The position numbers and the translations under genes were made by a program. From positions 110,106,168-110,170,167 of the forward strand of contig CM028379.1 of NCBI GenBank assembly GCA_013146195.2: a DNA stretch of 64,000 nt, in the 5' to 3' direction. Below are positions 1 through 10,924 of the stretch, piece after piece. Origin of the DNA: Codonopsis lanceolata. Its lineage: Eukaryota; Streptophyta; Magnoliopsida; Asterales; Campanulaceae. Below the pieces are notes generated by a model. That model ran no database searches. It was given only the letters and a program-made list of their open reading frames with translations, and had not been told where the DNA came from. The number at the start of each line of letters is the position of its first letter. Position 1 is the first letter of the stretch.

Positions 1-1123
1 CCATCTCAAGAGAAAGGGTATGATTTTTGCGCAACAAATAGATGCAATTCCAAGGACGTCTGGAGATACCGTTAATGCAATCCAGAAGACTTAACGAATC
101 GATCTCAATAAAAGCCCGAATATAACCATTGCTACGAAGGCAAGAGAGGCCTTGAATGAGAGCTTGGCATTCAGCTCTAAAACTGGTAGAGAAGCCATAG
201 CAAGAAGAGAAGGCAAAAATCAGATCTCCGTTACTATTACGAGCTATCCCACCCCTAGAACTCTGACCCGGATTTCCTCGACAAGCACCATCCGTGTTAA
301 GTTTGATAGAATCGGCATCTGGTTTAGCCCAAGAGACAATCTGAATAGTTTTGAGTTTTGTGCAACCAACACGACTAGAGAAAAAAGAACCCCAATCAGA
401 CATATCATGCAAAACCGAAGCCGACATAATGGAAAACATTGAGTACTTAATCCAATCAACTATAACTTTGGCAAAGCATCTGATACCATCATGAAGGGCT
501 GTATTTCTGAACTTCCAAAGCTCCCATAAAATGATTGAAGGGATGATGCTGTTAAGAGAAGAGTGAACTTTCGAATACCACTAAGCCATGCATCTAATAT
601 TAATCACAAAACTGGAGCACTGAACTGCCCCAAGAGTATTAAACTCAGACCAAACCTGATGCGCAGTAGGACTAGTCAGGAACACATGGGAATACATTTC
701 CAATTGACCCATGGGACAGCAAGAACAACGGGAGGCAATCTGGATTCCTTTCGTGATGATACTTTCATCAATAGAACGTTTACGCTACCATAAACGCCAC
801 ATAAAACAGCTTATATGTCGTGGGAGTTTCTTGTGCCAAATAAAATTAGCTGAGTCAATGAGCGACCCTTTATGACTAACCAAATTCCATGCACAAGATA
901 AGGAGAAATTACCCCTGGGCGTAAGACTCCAGCAGGCCATGTCGGGGCTGTCAGATAAAGTAATACCATGACTCTCAATTAAATCAGAGGTAGCAGCACC
1001 AAGCACCAATCGAGCATTATCAACAAGATGGTTGGAACTATCAAATAAATTTCGAACTTGAGGAAAAGATTACGAAGAAGGCTGAGCAAGACTGCCATCA
1101 GGCAGCCAATAGTCGACCCACGT
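1..1123 (-). pseudogene. LINE (non-LTR retrotransposon) ORF2 C-terminal remnant: RT zinc-binding region plus RNase H
   Basis: Read on the minus strand from 1123 down to 1, this is the C-terminal end of a plant LINE polyprotein. Around 1009-785 lies the zinc-binding region that follows reverse transcriptase (signature W-x2-TPRGNFS, then FIWHKKLPRHISCFMWRLW). A segment with IILWELWKFRN follows, then an RNase H domain at about 330-1 with KLNTDGACRGNPG, AECQALIQGL and EIDS, which supply the catalytic Asp-Glu-Asp. A stop at about 794 and another near 585 break the frame, so it is a pseudogene. The 3' end lies outside the window. The coding homology runs to base 1123, where a long LTR-like insertion begins, and resumes at 8179. 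Confidence 0.85.
1119..1123. repeat. Target-site duplication CACGT, left copy
   Basis: CACGT here and again at 8174-8178 directly flanks the older LTR-like element. A 5-bp direct repeat is the size made by LTR-element integrase. Confidence 0.8.
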
Positions 1124-3224
1124 TGTGGCGACCCGACCCGGATCCCAATACGAGACCCCGAGGTCGTGCCGCTTCCAAAGCACATAACAACAACAAATAG
1201 CAAATAGTCGATAAGGCCATAACGGCGATACGCCAATAACTTTAACACATGCGAAAGCGAAATAACATAATTAAACGCTGGCGCCCGAGCTAACAAGCTC
1301 AAAATAACACAACCAAAGAGATAATGAATCTCTCGGTCCAAAAATTAAAATCACGTGACGCAATATTGGGCACGTAAAACAAAACCACCTGTCATGCAAT
1401 ATCATTAAATAGCAATTTATATACCAAGTCATCGGCGACGTTACAGCCGGAACCCAACATTAAACTAAGTCTACAACTCTAGTCTAGCATGCTTAACGGC
1501 TAAAAACATGCCGGAGTAAAACATAACCAACGATATAAATAGCTTGATATAGATAGAAACAATATTATTATATTAACATGGCACGACTAACATCCGTCGG
1601 CTCACAAAAGACTAAATAACACAAACAGGTAGCAATTAAATAATCACAAGGCTTACTACCCATAGTAAAGTTTATATAACTTCACTTCCCAATCGACCTT
1701 TCCAAAACAAGGACTACAAATATATAAACTAATAGCAACCTTATCACAGAACCACACGTTCTATCGTAAACTCGGCGGATTCCTTCAAATCACTATCTCG
1801 GATCGAATCTAAGGAAAACAAGGTAAACAGAGTAAGTCATAAAGACTTAGTAAGCTACTAAAGATGCAATGTCATAGCATGTCATTATGCTCAAATAAAA
1901 CCTATACATCTCATATCATTCTCATGATATAACATTTCATGGAATAACCAACAACACAAACAAAAACCTAACCATAGTCTCATAGAACATCATTTGCATA
2001 ATTCATCATAAGTAATTCATCTCAATAGAATATGATTCTCAATTCCAAAATATTTAACATGTTATCTTCATATTGCACTGTTCATCAAAACATCATCCAC
2101 ATAACTCAATTATTCTATGGGCCTCACACTTCATCCTTCAACATAATTCATATAAGAACTTATATATGAAAGACAACAGCTTCCATTCTAATCATGATTA
2201 GCATCTTATATCTCTAGTATAACACTATATCAAAAGTCATCATTTCATTAGCATGTTATATTTCTTATCATAACATTTCATCAAGTAATCATTATCTCAT
2301 GTAAACCATATCATTAGCCACGTAGCACAACAATTCATACAAGTGCTCGTAAAATAAACCACATAAGAGAGAAGATGATTTCCTTTCCGTTTCCAGCGTG
2401 CAACTCCTGCGGAAACAAATGTGTCCTCGATAACCCCATTCGTGGTATCGACGTCCCCGAAACAATCCCCGCTCGGGTTCCATAGTGATCAAAGTCATGT
2501 TTACTTACTACAACTAAGATCAACTACTTCCCTACCGTGGCCATCGATGGAGGGGTGTGTAACTCAAGACGGCGATCCATTGCAACCACGAATCCCACAA
2601 TTCGTGAAGACAATGCATCGTCCCACCAAAGACTCAAACCAAAAAGACGCCAGCTGGACTCAAACGCAAGCACAGGTAATCCATACTCAAATGCTCACCA
2701 AGGAAAATTACAACACCACGCACTAATCCAATCAAGTAGATAATTATTTCTAACCCACATAGTTATGTCTCTCTATGCTAACTAACACATAAACACATTA
2801 GAGCAATATTATCAAGTCTCTAATACCCAAGTGTTCTTCATACACTTGTAAACGCTCGGAGGCTTAACCTCCATCAAAACTACCCCAAATTCCGTAGGAT
2901 CTCAATATGTGATTCACTATATTCATATTAGTCAAATAATCGACTCCGTTGAGTCATTTCTACTCTTTTCAAATTTGAAGGCATAGAAGCTATTTGCATT
3001 ATAGCCCTCCTATTATTCATTAGCTATCATTCATGGCTAAGTTCTTAGGGTGAACAACATTATGTAACCCAACAATTCATACCTTCCCAACAACAACCCC
3101 AAATCATCATTCATAAGTCAACACTTAATATTTAAAGTCAACCAAAACATTTCAAGCATGTAACTCAAGTTAGCATTTAATCAAGCATGCTTTCATTCAA
3201 AATAACCATTTATCCAAACAAGAT

Positions 3225-3470
3225 GTAAATTCATCTAGCATACTCATAATCAAGATATAAATTCATCTAGCATGCTCATAACCTTCAATTCATGAATTAG
3301 TGTTGACCAACATGCTCTTATATGCATAAAAGTCAACTTAACCCAATAAAGTCAACATTATATTTTATTCATGTAATTCATAACGATAATTCATTATACA
3401 AGTCCATAACCAAAAATTCATGAATTAGATGGCATCACTCTCTTATATGCATGATAGTCAACTCTATTCA
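3225..3470. repeat. Degenerate short direct repeats inside the older LTR-like element
   Basis: The phrase AAATTCATCTAGCA occurs near 3226 and 3252. A block starting TTCATGAATTAG, followed by CTTATATGCAT and AGTCAAC, occurs at about 3291-3335 and again at about 3418-3460. These look like old local duplications. They contribute to this copy being about 1.3 kb longer than the younger copy. Confidence 0.5.
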
Positions 3471-3696
3471 TAAAAGTCAAACGAAACATTCAAACATGTA
3501 ATCTATTATGAAAATTCACCTATCATGCTCACAACCAAAATTAAAGGTTCAATAATTATGTTTCCAACTCCCAAACATATATCCATTTATAATTCTAACA
3601 ATTCATAATATCCGATAAACTCCAAAAATCATGTACATCATCAATAACCCATTTACTTCATCAACTTATAATCAAACCCTAGGTTTAGGAAGTCAT

Positions 3697-3701
3697 ATAA
3701 C
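3697..3701. repeat. Target-site duplication ATAAC, left copy
   Basis: ATAAC immediately precedes TGTAACACCCC. The same five bases follow the element at 6557-6561. Confidence 0.85.
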
Positions 3702-6556
3702 TGTAACACCCCGTATTCTTGCATGTGCATTGTGTGCTTGCCTTCATGCTTTCTTGTTGATTGTGAGTATGTTTACTTAGTTTATAAATGTTTTAGAAAC
3801 ATTCATAAGTCATTCATGAAGCTCTTAACATGTTTAGAATCATGTATGCTTGTTTGTAGAATCGCCGGTTCGATCACTTTGATTTTGGCTTTAGCGATTC
3901 CCCTCGTTGCTCGTTTTGCTTCTATTTCGTCGTGCGAAGTGTTCGTTGAGTTCTTGGCTTTGTATTCAGGTCATAACCATGTTGAAACAAGCCTTTTCCA
4001 TGACCAAGTTATCCTAGTTTGATTGGTGTTTGATTGTTGTTTGATTGGTGTTTGATTCGTTAATCATTCGTCGCATGATTCGAGCCTTGTTCTACCTTGT
4101 TCCGGATGTTGTTCGGGTGTGTTTCCGACTTGTTTTGAGTTGGGTTAGACCTTAGAATGGTTGCCCATAAGTTTGGGACCATTTAGGACATGTTTAGACC
4201 AAGTTCAAGGGTTAAACGAGGCGGCCGCATCGGATTTTGAGCACTAGCCCGCCTCAAGTGCTGAGAGCATTGCAAAGATGAATTCAGCCCCAGCATCTGA
4301 GGCGCCCGCCTGGGCTTTGGTGAGGCGCCCGCCTCAACTTCAGGATACTTCTACGGGATTTTTTTTACCCTGTTTTGCTGTTGAACGATTTTTATACCCA
4401 AACCCCTATCCAAACCTTTTCTAAACCTCACTTAAACCTCCCTAACCCTCCTTGATTATGTCCTAACATCTCTAACTAGTTATAAGGGTTGATTAAGAGA
4501 CCATTAGTGATCATTTAACAAGCCAAAAATCAGATATTTGCTAACCACATTAGCTTGACACTTGTCCCACTCAAATTCTAGACCAATATAAGCCATATCT
4601 TCAGATTTTGACCTTCATTTCTCACCTTCACTCTCTAAAAACGAATTTCATCTTCTCTCAAGTTCTCCCATGGCTTCTTGAAGCTATTCTCTTGGTCTTC
4701 CCTCATCCCTTCTTCCATTGCTCAAGCCACCTTCATCAAAAGTGTAGAGCTCGAAGAGTAGATCATTTCCAACCGATCAATCTTCTCATTTGCTTTCTTT
4801 GGTGTAGAACACAAGTAAGTTACTCTTCTCTTCTTCTTCTCTTTAGTTCTCATTGACCCTAAGGAAACAAAGCTTTTGATGTATGAGGTCAATGAGGACA
4901 CATAATGGCTTCCTATGCCTTCTACTTGTATTTTGAAAATATGAACTTGCTAGGAGCATGTATAGGATGATTTCTTGCCTATGAAGGTTTATAATACTCT
5001 TTCATCTTGTCTATTTAAGGTTTTGAACATGTTAGAAACATGTATTATATTTGTGATGGAAGTGTTGTTATATGAGAATGCCCTAATTTGAGCCTACATT
5101 GTATGTTGTTAAGTTGCTATGTGTTCTATCCTCAAAGTTGAACTCTATGATGTATATGAATCACATTGCAATGCCTTGGTGAATTTCCAACCTTGTTGAA
5201 CTTAGGAATGACCTAGGTTGGGTTATGAAGCACATAGCTTCAATCTCTCCAAAATTGGGAATTTAGAGAAAAGACTCAACGGAGTTGACTCTAGGGAAGA
5301 TTTGAACATGTTGAACCCTAATTTCAATCCCTACGAAGTTTGGACACCGTTTGATTGAGTTACTCAAATATGAGCTTGGTTTAATTGTTTGCAACAAGTT
5401 GATATGTATGATGGGATTTGAGCAATTAATTGCCTTGACATGATTTATGGTAGAGATTCATAACCTACTTTGTCGGATGAGTTCGCTCTTGTCGAATTCG
5501 GTCCTTAATTGGTTTAAGTCAAGTAAATAACTACTTGTGCATCACATTGAGTCCAGCTGGCATTATTTGGTTTGTTTATTAAGTCAGGGTGGGACGATGC
5601 ATCGCCTTCACGAATTGTGGGATTCGTGCTCGCTATGGATCGCCGCACCCGGGACCTCACACACACCTCCACTGTGGGCCGCAGTGGGGAAGTAGCCCCT
5701 TTGCTGTATCAATACGTGCCGCATTGGCTTGCTAATGAAATCGAGTAGGTTCTCGGTATGAGTCGATGAATTCACAAAACATCGATGGCACGAACCAATG
5801 AATGTATTGCGTGAGCTACTGGCGGCCGTGACTATATCATATCCTACTTGTATGATTTATTTTCCCGCACTTACGTGAATAATGTGCTAAGTGCTATATG
5901 ATGATCATGTACCATAATTGAGATAAATGTCATGCTATAACATGAACATGCATTTTTAGTTACTTACTAAGTCTTTCGACTTACCCTATTTGTTTGTTTT
6001 GTTTCCTTAGATCCGAGCCGAGGAGACGGTCCACGATAGACTCGCTATATCACGTTTGGTCGTTGTGAACTCAAGGTTGCTCCTTTGGGACTTTTGTTAG
6101 TTAGTCTTTTATTTTGGCAAGGACGTTGGGAAGCAAGTCAAATAGACTTGACTTGGGGTTTTTGTTGGTGTAGTAAACTTAATGATTTAACACTTGTAAT
6201 CTTTTGTATGCCGACTTATATGTCGAGCCTGTTTATATGTTAATGGTTCACTACAGTTTCTTCCGCTAAAGCTCTTTTAAATATTGTTGTTGTTGTTGTC
6301 TCCGGCATGTTGTGGTCGTTGAGGTTATTATAAGCATGTGTTAATATTGTAGGAGTAGTTGTTGGGTTCCGGCTGTAACGTCGCCGAAGACTTGTTTATT
6401 TTAAAGTTATTTTCCGGCCAAGTGTAGCCGAGTTGTTATTTGTTTGCGATGTTGCGCCACCTGAATTTTATTATCCTACTTGTGCATGCTTGTATCTTGC
6501 CTATTTGGACGGCACGACTCGGGATCTCGCATTGGGGTCCGGGTCGGGCTGTCACA
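3702..6556 (+). mobile_element. Younger solo-LTR-like element, 2855 bp, inserted in an older copy of itself
   Basis: The element starts TGTAACACCCCG and ends GTCGGGCTGTCACA, so it has TG...CA termini. A perfect 5-bp ATAAC duplication flanks it. No primer site, no polypurine tract and no gag or pol coding are visible inside, so it is best read as a solo LTR of an element with very long LTRs. Long LTRs starting TGTAACACC are known from plant Ty3/gypsy groups such as Tekay/Del, but that assignment is inference. A GC-rich patch with two copies of AGGCGCCCGCCT lies at about 4300-4340, followed by an AT-rich stretch with TATA-like sequence near 4585. A short GTT microsatellite is at about 6285-6298. 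Its small ORFs have no recognisable product. Confidence 0.8.
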
Positions 6557-6561
6557 ATAAC
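6557..6561. repeat. Target-site duplication ATAAC, right copy
   Basis: Exact partner of 3697-3701, directly after the terminal CTGTCACA of the younger element. Confidence 0.85.
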
Positions 6562-8173
6562 CATCATGTCAAAGTCCAAGCTTACACAATGAACCTTCCT
6601 AACATACTTCACAAATCATAGAAATCAACCTACACATGATTCTTAGCAAGTTCACTCATAACTCGAAATAAAATCGCACAAAGCATGCATGTGTACTCAT
6701 TGACCTCAAATAGCACCCTTGTTTTCCTTAGGGTCAATGAGCACAAAAATCATATAAGAAGAGTATAGTAGCTTACCTACAATCAACCCTACAAGTAAAC
6801 AAATCGAATATGCAATGGTTGGTATGAGTTCTACTAGTCCTCCTCTTCACTTCTATGGATGAGATTTGTAAATGGACTCCTCAAGCCTTGGCCACCATTG
6901 TTGAACACTCAAGAACCTCTCAAGAACTCTCACAAACCTTGAAGAAATGTTCAGCCACGTTTTTGGAGAGAGAGGCTGAAAAAATGGGTGTAGTGGATGT
7001 ATTTGGTCACTCTTTGGCTGAATAGTGGGGTGGGAGGGAGTGACAAATGCATGTTGTGCATGTTGATGTTCTTTCTTGCCAAGTGTCTTACAAAGCCTTC
7101 AAAACTCTCAAAACTTGTTAAGCATGCAGTGGTTGATAGGTAGGATGAACTAGGGTGGTCTAGGATGGGTTTGGGTGGGGTTAAGTTAGGCAACATTGCA
7201 AAATACCAAAATCTGCCCGTAACAGAAAACAGACCCAATGCGGTCGCTTGGCAAGAAAGGATGTGAGCGCATCACTCCTGACTACTCCTTCCCGGCTTTT
7301 GTTGCTTCCTTGCTCGGCCTCAGACTCTCCCGCATGCATCCTTGAGTCCTCCCAAGCCAAAAAGGTTTACAATTCAACCCTAAATACCTCCAAATCATAA
7401 TCAAAGCAATCTATGTTCAATCCCCACTCAAACATGGTCAAGAACTCAGGTAGAACACTCCCGAACAACAACCGAAAAGGTCAAACGGAGAAGGGTTAAC
7501 AACTAGAAACAACTAGCAACCAAACATCTAAAGCATGTTAATGTTGTTATGAATGGTCTCTAACATTTATCCATATGTTTACAACATAAATCATAAACCC
7601 TAGTTTCAAGACATACCGTGAAGGAAAGGTGCAACAACGTGCTAACGAACCGACGAATGAAACCACAAACAGACGGGCAATAACCCATGATTATAAAAAC
7701 TTCAAATGGCTATTAAATGGGCCTGAATTATCCTCAGATGATTAAAAACAGATAGTAGAAATGAGCTCCCGAAAGACGAGACGATCACCCAGCTCAATCT
7801 CAAACTACGCGATAAGGAGAATTGCTATCCTCGGAGCGTCAAAACTTCACGAAACTTAAGGAATGCATAAAAATAGAAGTCTAATATATATAAACATGTT
7901 AATCAATCAGTATGTAAAGATATAGGACCAAACCGAGGTCACGAACACAAAACGCAAGCAAACTCTCAATCACGTCGCATTCCGACTATCGTCGAGTAAC
8001 GACTTGTGACTTTAGCAAGTCAAAAACTATACGGCATCTCTTAATAGTGTTTTGGTCTTCATGTGGTCTCTCATACACATCTAGACTCTCTCACAAACTA
8101 ATCGAGCAATCAACAAGGGAAGAAGTACGAGTATCGCACACAGTCCAAGCTAACTGAGAATCAGGGTATTACA
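6562..8173 (-). mobile_element. Older solo-LTR-like element, 5' part
   Basis: On the minus strand the element begins at 8173 with TGTAATACCCTGATTC, a diverged form of the younger copy's TGTAACACCCCGTATTC. A block at about 6690-6760 (TCATTGACCTC ... TTTCCTTAGGGTCAATGAG) is the inverted match of 4840-4900 in the younger copy. Together with 1124-3701 it makes one element of about 4.2 kb split by the younger insertion. No coding sequence is recognised. Confidence 0.75.
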
Positions 8174-8178
8174 CACGT
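8174..8178. repeat. Target-site duplication CACGT, right copy
   Basis: Exact partner of 1119-1123. Removing the element and one copy restores the LINE reading frame, which independently supports the boundary. Confidence 0.8.
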
Positions 8179-8201
8179 CGAGCAATTTCCTTTCCCTATA
8201 A
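8179..8201 (-). pseudogene. LINE fragment on the far side of the LTR insertion
   Basis: The minus strand here encodes IGKGNCS, which joins in frame with TWVDYWLPDGSL at 1123-1085 once the insertion and one copy of CACGT are removed. GxGxxxxWxDxWLP is the usual plant LINE motif before the zinc-binding region. This piece shows that the LINE predates the insertion. The match ends at about 8201, beside the hAT remnant, so the LINE is probably 5'-truncated there, as is common for LINE insertions. Confidence 0.6.
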
Positions 8202-8202
8202 T

Positions 8203-8742
8203 CAATTTCATTTAAAGTTGATTATTTCTTGTACATACTAGATAAAGTAATCTCTTCATTTCAAAGTAGATTTGAACAATTTAAAATGTATCAAGATATT
8301 TTTGGTTTTTTTATTTAGCATTGAGAAATTAAGGTCATTGAATAATGAAAATTTAAAAGAAAATTTTATTAACCTTGAAAATTCATTAAAACATAATGAC
8401 ATCTCTGATATTGAGGGATTAAATCTATTTATGGAACTAAATTTTTTAAGAGAAATTATACAAGTGAAGAATGATACACCAAAGGACATACTTAATTATA
8501 TATTGAGGGTTGATTCTTTTCCAAATGCGGAGATTGCTTATAGAATAATGCTAACAATTCCCATAATTGTTGCTTCGGCAGAAATGAGTTTTTCTAAGCT
8601 AAAATTAATAAAATCTTATCTAAGATTGACAATATCTCAACAAAGATTAAGTAGACTAGCTTTATTATCTATTGAAAAAGAATTGTTAAGTGAAATCGAT
8701 TACAATAATTTAATAAATGATTTTGCATCCCAAAAAGCATGA
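8203..8742 (+). pseudogene. hAT-type transposase C-terminal remnant
   Basis: The translation resembles the C-terminal end of plant hAT (Ac-like, TTF-zinc-finger type) transposases. SSFQSRFEQFKMYQDIFGFF lies at about 8247-8310 in one frame. After a frameshift near 8310 comes a block with DIEGLNLFMELNFLREI, then the dimerisation domain signature ASAEMSFSKLKLIKSYLR, followed by SRLALLSIEKEL. The stop is at about 8740. The catalytic N-terminal two thirds are absent. The left edge coincides with the 5' end of the LINE on the other strand, so LINE insertion or deletion probably removed the rest. It is not expected to be active. Confidence 0.8.
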
Positions 8743-8880
8743 AAGATAAACTTTAAATAAAAATATAATAATTTTAATAATAAATTATTATTTACTTTAA
8801 AAGGTCTCTTTCTATAGTTCACTTTAGTCCTCCATAACGGTTGGGCCAGTCAGGTACACAACTATTGTACTGAGTTCAAA
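8743..8880. other. Short AT-rich spacer
   Basis: Nothing recognisable; AT-rich tail after the hAT stop codon, then the approach to the hairpin. Confidence 0.4.
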
Positions 8881-9013
8881 TCTCCTGTACCACTTGTGTG
8901 TATCACTGGTGTACAACTTTTCATCTCCACCATTACATCACAACTATTGCATCTCAACCAATGGTTGAGATGAAAAGTGGTACACCAGTGGTACACACAA
9001 GTGGTACAGGAGA
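8881..9013. repeat. Large hairpin: 47-bp arms around a 39-bp loop
   Basis: The left arm 8881-8927 and the right arm 8967-9013 are reverse complements at 45 of 47 positions. The 39-bp spacer itself holds a near-perfect small palindrome around CTCAACCAATGGTTGAG, which overlaps the start of the right arm. The phrase GTGGTACA recurs within the right arm. It lies just upstream of the copia LTR-like end and could be a fold-back element or part of an LTR. No function is assigned. Confidence 0.85.
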
Positions 9014-9031
9014 TCTGGACTCCTATTGTAC

Positions 9032-9192
9032 TGTTGTAATAATTTGTAATTATGGTAGGACTAGGAGTATTAATGTATTTACCAAGTTTACATTAGTTTC
9101 CTTATTGTAATAGTCTTGGTTTCCAAGACATGATCTACATATAATTCCAATACAATATTCAACCTAAATTAAGGTTGGGAATTATTCTTTCA
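9032..9192 (+). mobile_element. Probable Ty1/copia LTR (left LTR, start uncertain)
   Basis: The sequence ends ...ATTCTTTCA directly before a primer binding site, as an LTR must. A plausible TG start is TGTTGTAATAATTTG at 9032, giving about 160 bp, but a start at 9027 or upstream of the hairpin cannot be excluded. No second LTR is visible in the window, so the length cannot be confirmed. Confidence 0.45.
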
Positions 9193-9205
9193 TGGTATCA
9201 GAACA
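9193..9205 (+). promoter_or_regulatory. Copia primer binding site (initiator Met tRNA)
   Basis: TGGTATCAGAACA matches the usual plant copia site TGGTATCAGAGC, complementary to the 3' end of initiator methionine tRNA, with one difference in the core. Confidence 0.75.
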
Positions 9206-9263
9206 ACCGATAGGGACACTAGAACTCTAGCTACCACCCCTGCTGAGCCTATCAACGTTTGTT

Positions 9264-10339
9264 ATGGAGAAAACTACCAATGAATCTTCTTCCCCTACCA
9301 CACTTACATCTGTCTTGTCTTCAACCACGGTAGTTGACACCAAACACCCTCCTCTACCTCTTGACTTCAATCCTCAATCTCTTATGTCAAACACCATCCT
9401 AGACGATACCAACTCTCTCCTATGGCAATCCCAATTTCTGTCCATTCTTAAGACTCACAAACTGGTCCAAGTCATCTCTGAGCCCTTCCATTCTCTATAA
9501 ATTGATAACGGTATTCCTAACCCCAATTTTTTCTATTGGTTCAGTGCAACTCATCTCATTCTCTCTTGTATTCAGGGTAAATCCATCGAATCTATCCAAA
9601 CTCGTATATGTGTGAGACCTCTTTAGATGCATGGACCCTCCTATAAGATGTCTTTTCTTCTTTATCTCGTGCTCACATATGTGCCCTCAAAACACAGTTG
9701 AATAACCTCCAACGTAAACCTAACCAGTCTATTTCTGATTATTTTCTTCTAGCCAAAGCTATTGATGCTTCTCTCACCACTGCCGTCTCTCCCATCTCAG
9801 AACTTGATCTTGTCGACCACATACTTGATGGTCTTGGTGCTGAGTATAAGGAATTCATTACCTCCCTCAATACTAGACATATACCCACACTTCAAGAGTT
9901 GTCCGACCTCCTACATCAAGAAGAGAAATTACTTAAAAAGTTCTCTACCATTCCCACCATTGCCCATACTGCTACTAAATCATCCTTAGCCACAAACATC
10001 CTTCCATCCACTACATCCAATCAGCCTGCCACCTCTTCTAACCAGCCTGCGTATCGATCCAATCACCCTCCTTTCAATCCCAACCATAGTCATCATTCCA
10101 ATCATGGCTGTGGAAACGGCCATAGTAATGGTCACGGACGTGGCCGTGGATTTACCCCATCCTATAATCCTTCTCTCTTACCCACCCCACATATTCCCCC
10201 CACTGGCTCCTTTGGTTTTCATCATTCCTACCAGTTATGTTGCAGCCGCGATCACCTAGCTAATGTTTGTCCACAATCAACACGGTCTATTCGGCCGAAT
10301 ACTACCCCTCCCCACTTTTCAATCGCAATTGGTGTCTAA
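9264..10339 (+). pseudogene. Ty1/copia gag, frameshifted
   Basis: The start is ATG at 9264, about 60 bp after the primer site. The N-terminal part has LLWQSQFLSILKTH, typical of plant copia gag. A stop near 9498 and frame breaks up to about 9690 interrupt it. The second half (from 9698) reads QLNNLQRKPNQSISDYF, then DLVDHILDGLGAEYKEFI and LSDLLHQEEKLL, all standard for the UBN2-type gag domain. A Gly/Arg/His-rich stretch and a damaged zinc knuckle (CCSRDHLANVCPQ) close it at about 10230-10275. The product would be a nucleocapsid-forming Gag, but this copy is dead. Confidence 0.85.
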
Positions 10340-10924
10340 GACTTGGGGTGCTTCTCATCACACCGCTTTCGATCGCTACCTTTTCCCAATCTCAACCATA
10401 CACCGGTAAGGATATAAATATTAGTTGGTAATAGTGCTACCCTCCTCATCTCATATTGCTCAGTCTCATAGTAATTCTTCTTCTCGTCCTCTTTATTTAT
10501 GCAATATATTATGTGTTTCTTCTATGTGTAAAAACACACTTTATATTCGTTAGTTTTCTAATGATAACAATGTTTATTTTGAACTTAATTCACATGGTTA
10601 TCGTGTTAAGGACAATAAGGCGAGGGCCACCATTCTTTTTGGCAGTAATCCGGGCAATCTTTACTCTCTCTGGTCATCAGTTTCGTCTCCCACTCATTTT
10701 GCTCTAGTTGGTGAAAAGACTACCTCAGATACATGGCATGTTCGTTTAGGCCATTCGGCACAATTTATTCGCCAAACTGTCATAAAAAATTCATCTCTGT
10801 CTCTTAAGGTTCAATAATTAGTAATCATTTATGTCATAGGTTTCCACTAGGGAAATCTTGTAATTTGCCTTTTGCGGCACGTAATTTTCGTTCTAAATTT
10901 CCTCTTGATTTGTTACATCTGGAT
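10340..10924 (+). pseudogene. Ty1/copia protease remnant, GAG-pre-integrase and start of integrase
   Basis: Fragments in shifting frames include DNNVYFELNSHGYRVKD at about 10560-10610, then TWHVRLGHSAQ (about 10732-10764) of the GAG-pre-integrase region with its histidines. A segment with GKSCNLPFAARNFRSKFPLD precedes LLHLD at 10908-10922, which normally begins the integrase core. The homology stops at 10924, exactly where a new LTR-like sequence starts, so the copia pol was interrupted there. Its remaining integrase, reverse transcriptase and RNase H are not in the window. Confidence 0.75.

Larger units (their letters stand above)
1124..3701 (-). mobile_element. Older solo-LTR-like element, 3' part
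   Basis: On the minus strand the element ends at 1124 with GGGTCGCCACA, the CA terminus. Several blocks are inverted copies of the younger element at 3702-6556. Examples are the terminal GGTCGGG block (1124-1170 versus 6510-6556), a block with GGTTCCGGCTGTAACGTCGCC (about 1433-1455 versus 6366-6388), a block at 1780-1830 versus 5985-6035, and a block at 2545-2690 versus 5545-5685. There is no coding sequence. The stretch 2740-3690 is AT-rich with degenerate internal repeats. The element continues at 6562-8173 after removal of the inserted younger copy. Confidence 0.75.

Noticed and set aside
1124..8173. The inverted pair as terminal inverted repeats of one large DNA transposon
   Set aside because: Each copy has its own TG...CA ends and its own 5-bp target duplication, and the older copy's halves are collinear only when the younger is removed; nested LTRs explain everything.
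10456..10707. A membrane-protein-like frame (hydrophobic, 83 codons)
   Set aside because: It is an off-frame reading of the copia GAG-pre-integrase region, where the correct frame gives DNNVYFELNSHGYRV.
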